64,000 bases of DNA from Streptomyces mirabilis (GTDB lineage Bacteria; Actinomycetota; Actinomycetes; Streptomycetales; Streptomycetaceae): contig NZ_CP074102.1 of NCBI RefSeq assembly GCF_018310535.1, positions 3,844,001 through 3,908,000 on the forward strand, written 5' to 3'. The notes under the pieces were generated by a model that had not been told where the DNA came from, ran no database searches, and saw only the letters and a program-made list of their open reading frames with translations. Positions within the stretch are counted from its first letter, which is position 1. Each line of letters begins with the position of its first letter. A program made the translations under genes and the position numbers. Shown here piece by piece: positions 62,767 to 64,000 of this stretch.

Positions 62767-64000
62767 GTGGGCGGGCGAAAAGCCGGTATAGGGGCCGGAG
62801 CGATCAGCTGCGTACTGCTGCTCGGGGGATGCGCCGGCACCGGGAACACCGGTTCCGCGCGACACGAACCCGTGACCGTCGCCAAGGCCCCCGCCCAACT
62901 CCCCGTCCCCCGCGGCAAGGGCGGCAAGGCCGCAGACGACTTCAACGGCGACGGCCATCGCGATCTGGTCCTCAATGACCTCGTCAAGGGCCCGGACGAC
63001 GCCCACGGCGACGACGCGGGCATCGGGATCGTCTACGGAACCGGAACCGCACATGGACTCGCGCCCGGCGCACGGCAGTTGCTGAGCCCCGCGCGCCAGG
63101 CGGCCCGCACGAAGGGCCGGTCGCCCGCCGTCTTCGACGCGGAGGCGAGCTGCGATCTGGACAGGGACGGCTTCACCGATCTCGTGGTGTCGACGGACCC
63201 GCCGTACGACGGCCAGGGCCGGCCCCCCGTCCCCCTCCAGATCCTCTTCGGCTCCCCGGTCGGCCTCACCGGCAGGGCGGTCGAGCTGGTCATCCCGGAG
63301 GGGGCCCGCGCCGGCAACGACTGGCCCGACCAGCCCGTGTGCGGCGACTTCGACGGCGACGGCGCCGAGGACCTGGTCGTGCACGCCTCGGACGGCCGAC
63401 TCAGCTATCTGCGCGGCCCGTTCACCAGGAAGGGCACCCCGCGCGCGGCGGGCAAGCCCCTCCCCTCACCCGGCACCGTGCCCACCGGCCCCGCCCTCGA
63501 CGTGAACCGTGACGGCTACGACGACCTCCTCGTCCGTACGGCGGAAGGCCCCGGCACGTCCGCGCTCGTCCTCGGGGGCCCGGCCGGCCCCACCCGCACC
63601 GGCACCGCCCTGCCGAGCGGCATCGACGTCGCCCTCGGCCGCTTCGGCAGGGGCCGCGCCCTCGACGCGGCGGTCGGCACGATGGACGGAACATATCTGC
63701 GCTACGACCTCCCCACCGCCGTACGCGACAGCATCAGCACCCCCGGTTCGGTGCTGGACGCCGGGGACTTCGACGGGGACGGCGTGAGCGAACTCGTCTC
63801 CAGCGGAGCGGAGTTGCGGATCCTGCGGGGCCGTACGACCGGTCTGTCCGCGACGGGGATGGTGACCGTGCCGCCACCCACCCGGGGCACCACCCGGGTC
63901 CTGACCGTCGCCGACTTCACGGGGGACGGGCGGGCGGACCTGGTCGTACGGACGTACGACGGGGAGACGAAGGACACGGTCGCGGTGTACGCGGGCAGCA
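62767..64000 (+). CDS. FG-GAP/VCBS-repeat lipoprotein (partial)
   Basis: An open frame from GTG 62767 to the window end, 411 codons so far. It is preceded by GGATGAGGTG. The signal ends in a lipobox (CVLLLGGC), so the protein is probably a lipid-anchored surface protein. At least six integrin-alpha-like calcium loops are visible: DFNGDGHRDLVL, DLDRDGFTDLVV, DFDGDGAEDLVV, DVNRDGYDDLLV, DFDGDGVSELVS and DFTGDGRADLVV. Such proteins fold as seven-bladed propellers and bind ligands or surfaces. Stop and C-terminus lie outside the window. Divergent pairing with the esterase suggests co-regulation. Confidence 0.88.
   Translation, partial: MGGRKAGIGAGAISCVLLLGGCAGTGNTGSARHEPVTVAKAPAQLPVPRGKGGKAADDFNGDGHRDLVLNDLVKGPDDAHGDDAGIGIVYGTGTAHGLAPGARQLLSPARQAARTKGRSPAVFDAEASCDLDRDGFTDLVVSTDPPYDGQGRPPVPLQILFGSPVGLTGRAVELVIPEGARAGNDWPDQPVCGDFDGDGAEDLVVHASDGRLSYLRGPFTRKGTPRAAGKPLPSPGTVPTGPALDVNRDGYDDLLVRTAEGPGTSALVLGGPAGPTRTGTALPSGIDVALGRFGRGRALDAAVGTMDGTYLRYDLPTAVRDSISTPGSVLDAGDFDGDGVSELVSSGAELRILRGRTTGLSATGMVTVPPPTRGTTRVLTVADFTGDGRADLVVRTYDGETKDTVAVYAGS

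Overview
The window is chromosomal DNA of a Streptomyces or a very close relative. Base composition and third-codon G+C are very high throughout, GTG starts are frequent, and several promoters look leaderless. The heat-shock genes carry HAIR boxes (CTTGAGT-N7-ACTCAAG), the HspR operator of actinomycetes. From memory, the order purA ... kyn genes ... fba-pyrE ... clpB ... dnaK-grpE-dnaJ-hspR matches the conserved core of S. coelicolor around SCO3629-SCO3671; I could not check this by alignment. I saw no tRNA, rRNA, CRISPR array, insertion sequence or prophage.

Layout. 1-6.4 kb: the N-terminal part of a Tat-exported 5'-nucleotidase, a cold-shock-domain protein, a small secreted protein, purA with a strikingly structured leader, a degenerate diacylglycerol-kinase-like protein, and eutBC for ethanolamine ammonia-lyase. 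6.6-11.4 kb: an APC permease, probably for ethanolamine, then a GbsR/MarR regulator divergent from an ABC-2 exporter. 11.4-19.8 kb: a leftward array holding a cytochrome P450, a 23-residue peptide gene, and two paralogous NarL-type two-component systems, the second preceded by an acyltransferase and an alpha/beta hydrolase. One identical 19-base element precedes both operons. 19.9-24.4 kb: tryptophan to anthranilate catabolism (formamidase-like hydrolase, kynureninase, tryptophan 2,3-dioxygenase) with a TetR regulator and a patch of intergenic repeats. 24.6-39.9 kb: housekeeping genes (DUF3151, MFS exporter, fba, pyrE, aldose epimerase, polyamine-synthase-like membrane protein, DUF2617, aminotransferase, GT-C glycosyltransferase, YbjN protein, clpB).

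40.0-43.7 kb is the most intriguing accessory block. A small exported peptide is translationally coupled to a truncated Rieske-like protein, and the pair diverges from a cluster of three related LuxR-type regulators with a PLD/TrmB-like middle domain. 44.0-47.4 kb is the conserved ATP-grasp / alpha-E / transglutaminase-like trio. 47.4-52.5 kb holds small or decaying genes: Uma2, a DUF5753 regulator without its HTH, DUF397, an orphan sugar-binding lipoprotein, and a broken PA14/FN3 secreted protein. 52.5-56.7 kb is the dnaK-grpE-dnaJ-hspR operon with one perfect and one imperfect HAIR. 56.8-64 kb: a degenerate MraY/WecA-like membrane protein, an EtfD-type membrane iron-sulfur oxidoreductase, a tannase/feruloyl-esterase-like secreted hydrolase, and the start of an FG-GAP repeat lipoprotein that runs off the end.

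Two features cut across the window. In-frame 9-, 21- and 24-bp tandem repeats recur between about 3.7 and 24.6 kb. Strong inverted repeats lie in many intergenic gaps, some clear terminators and others likely operators.
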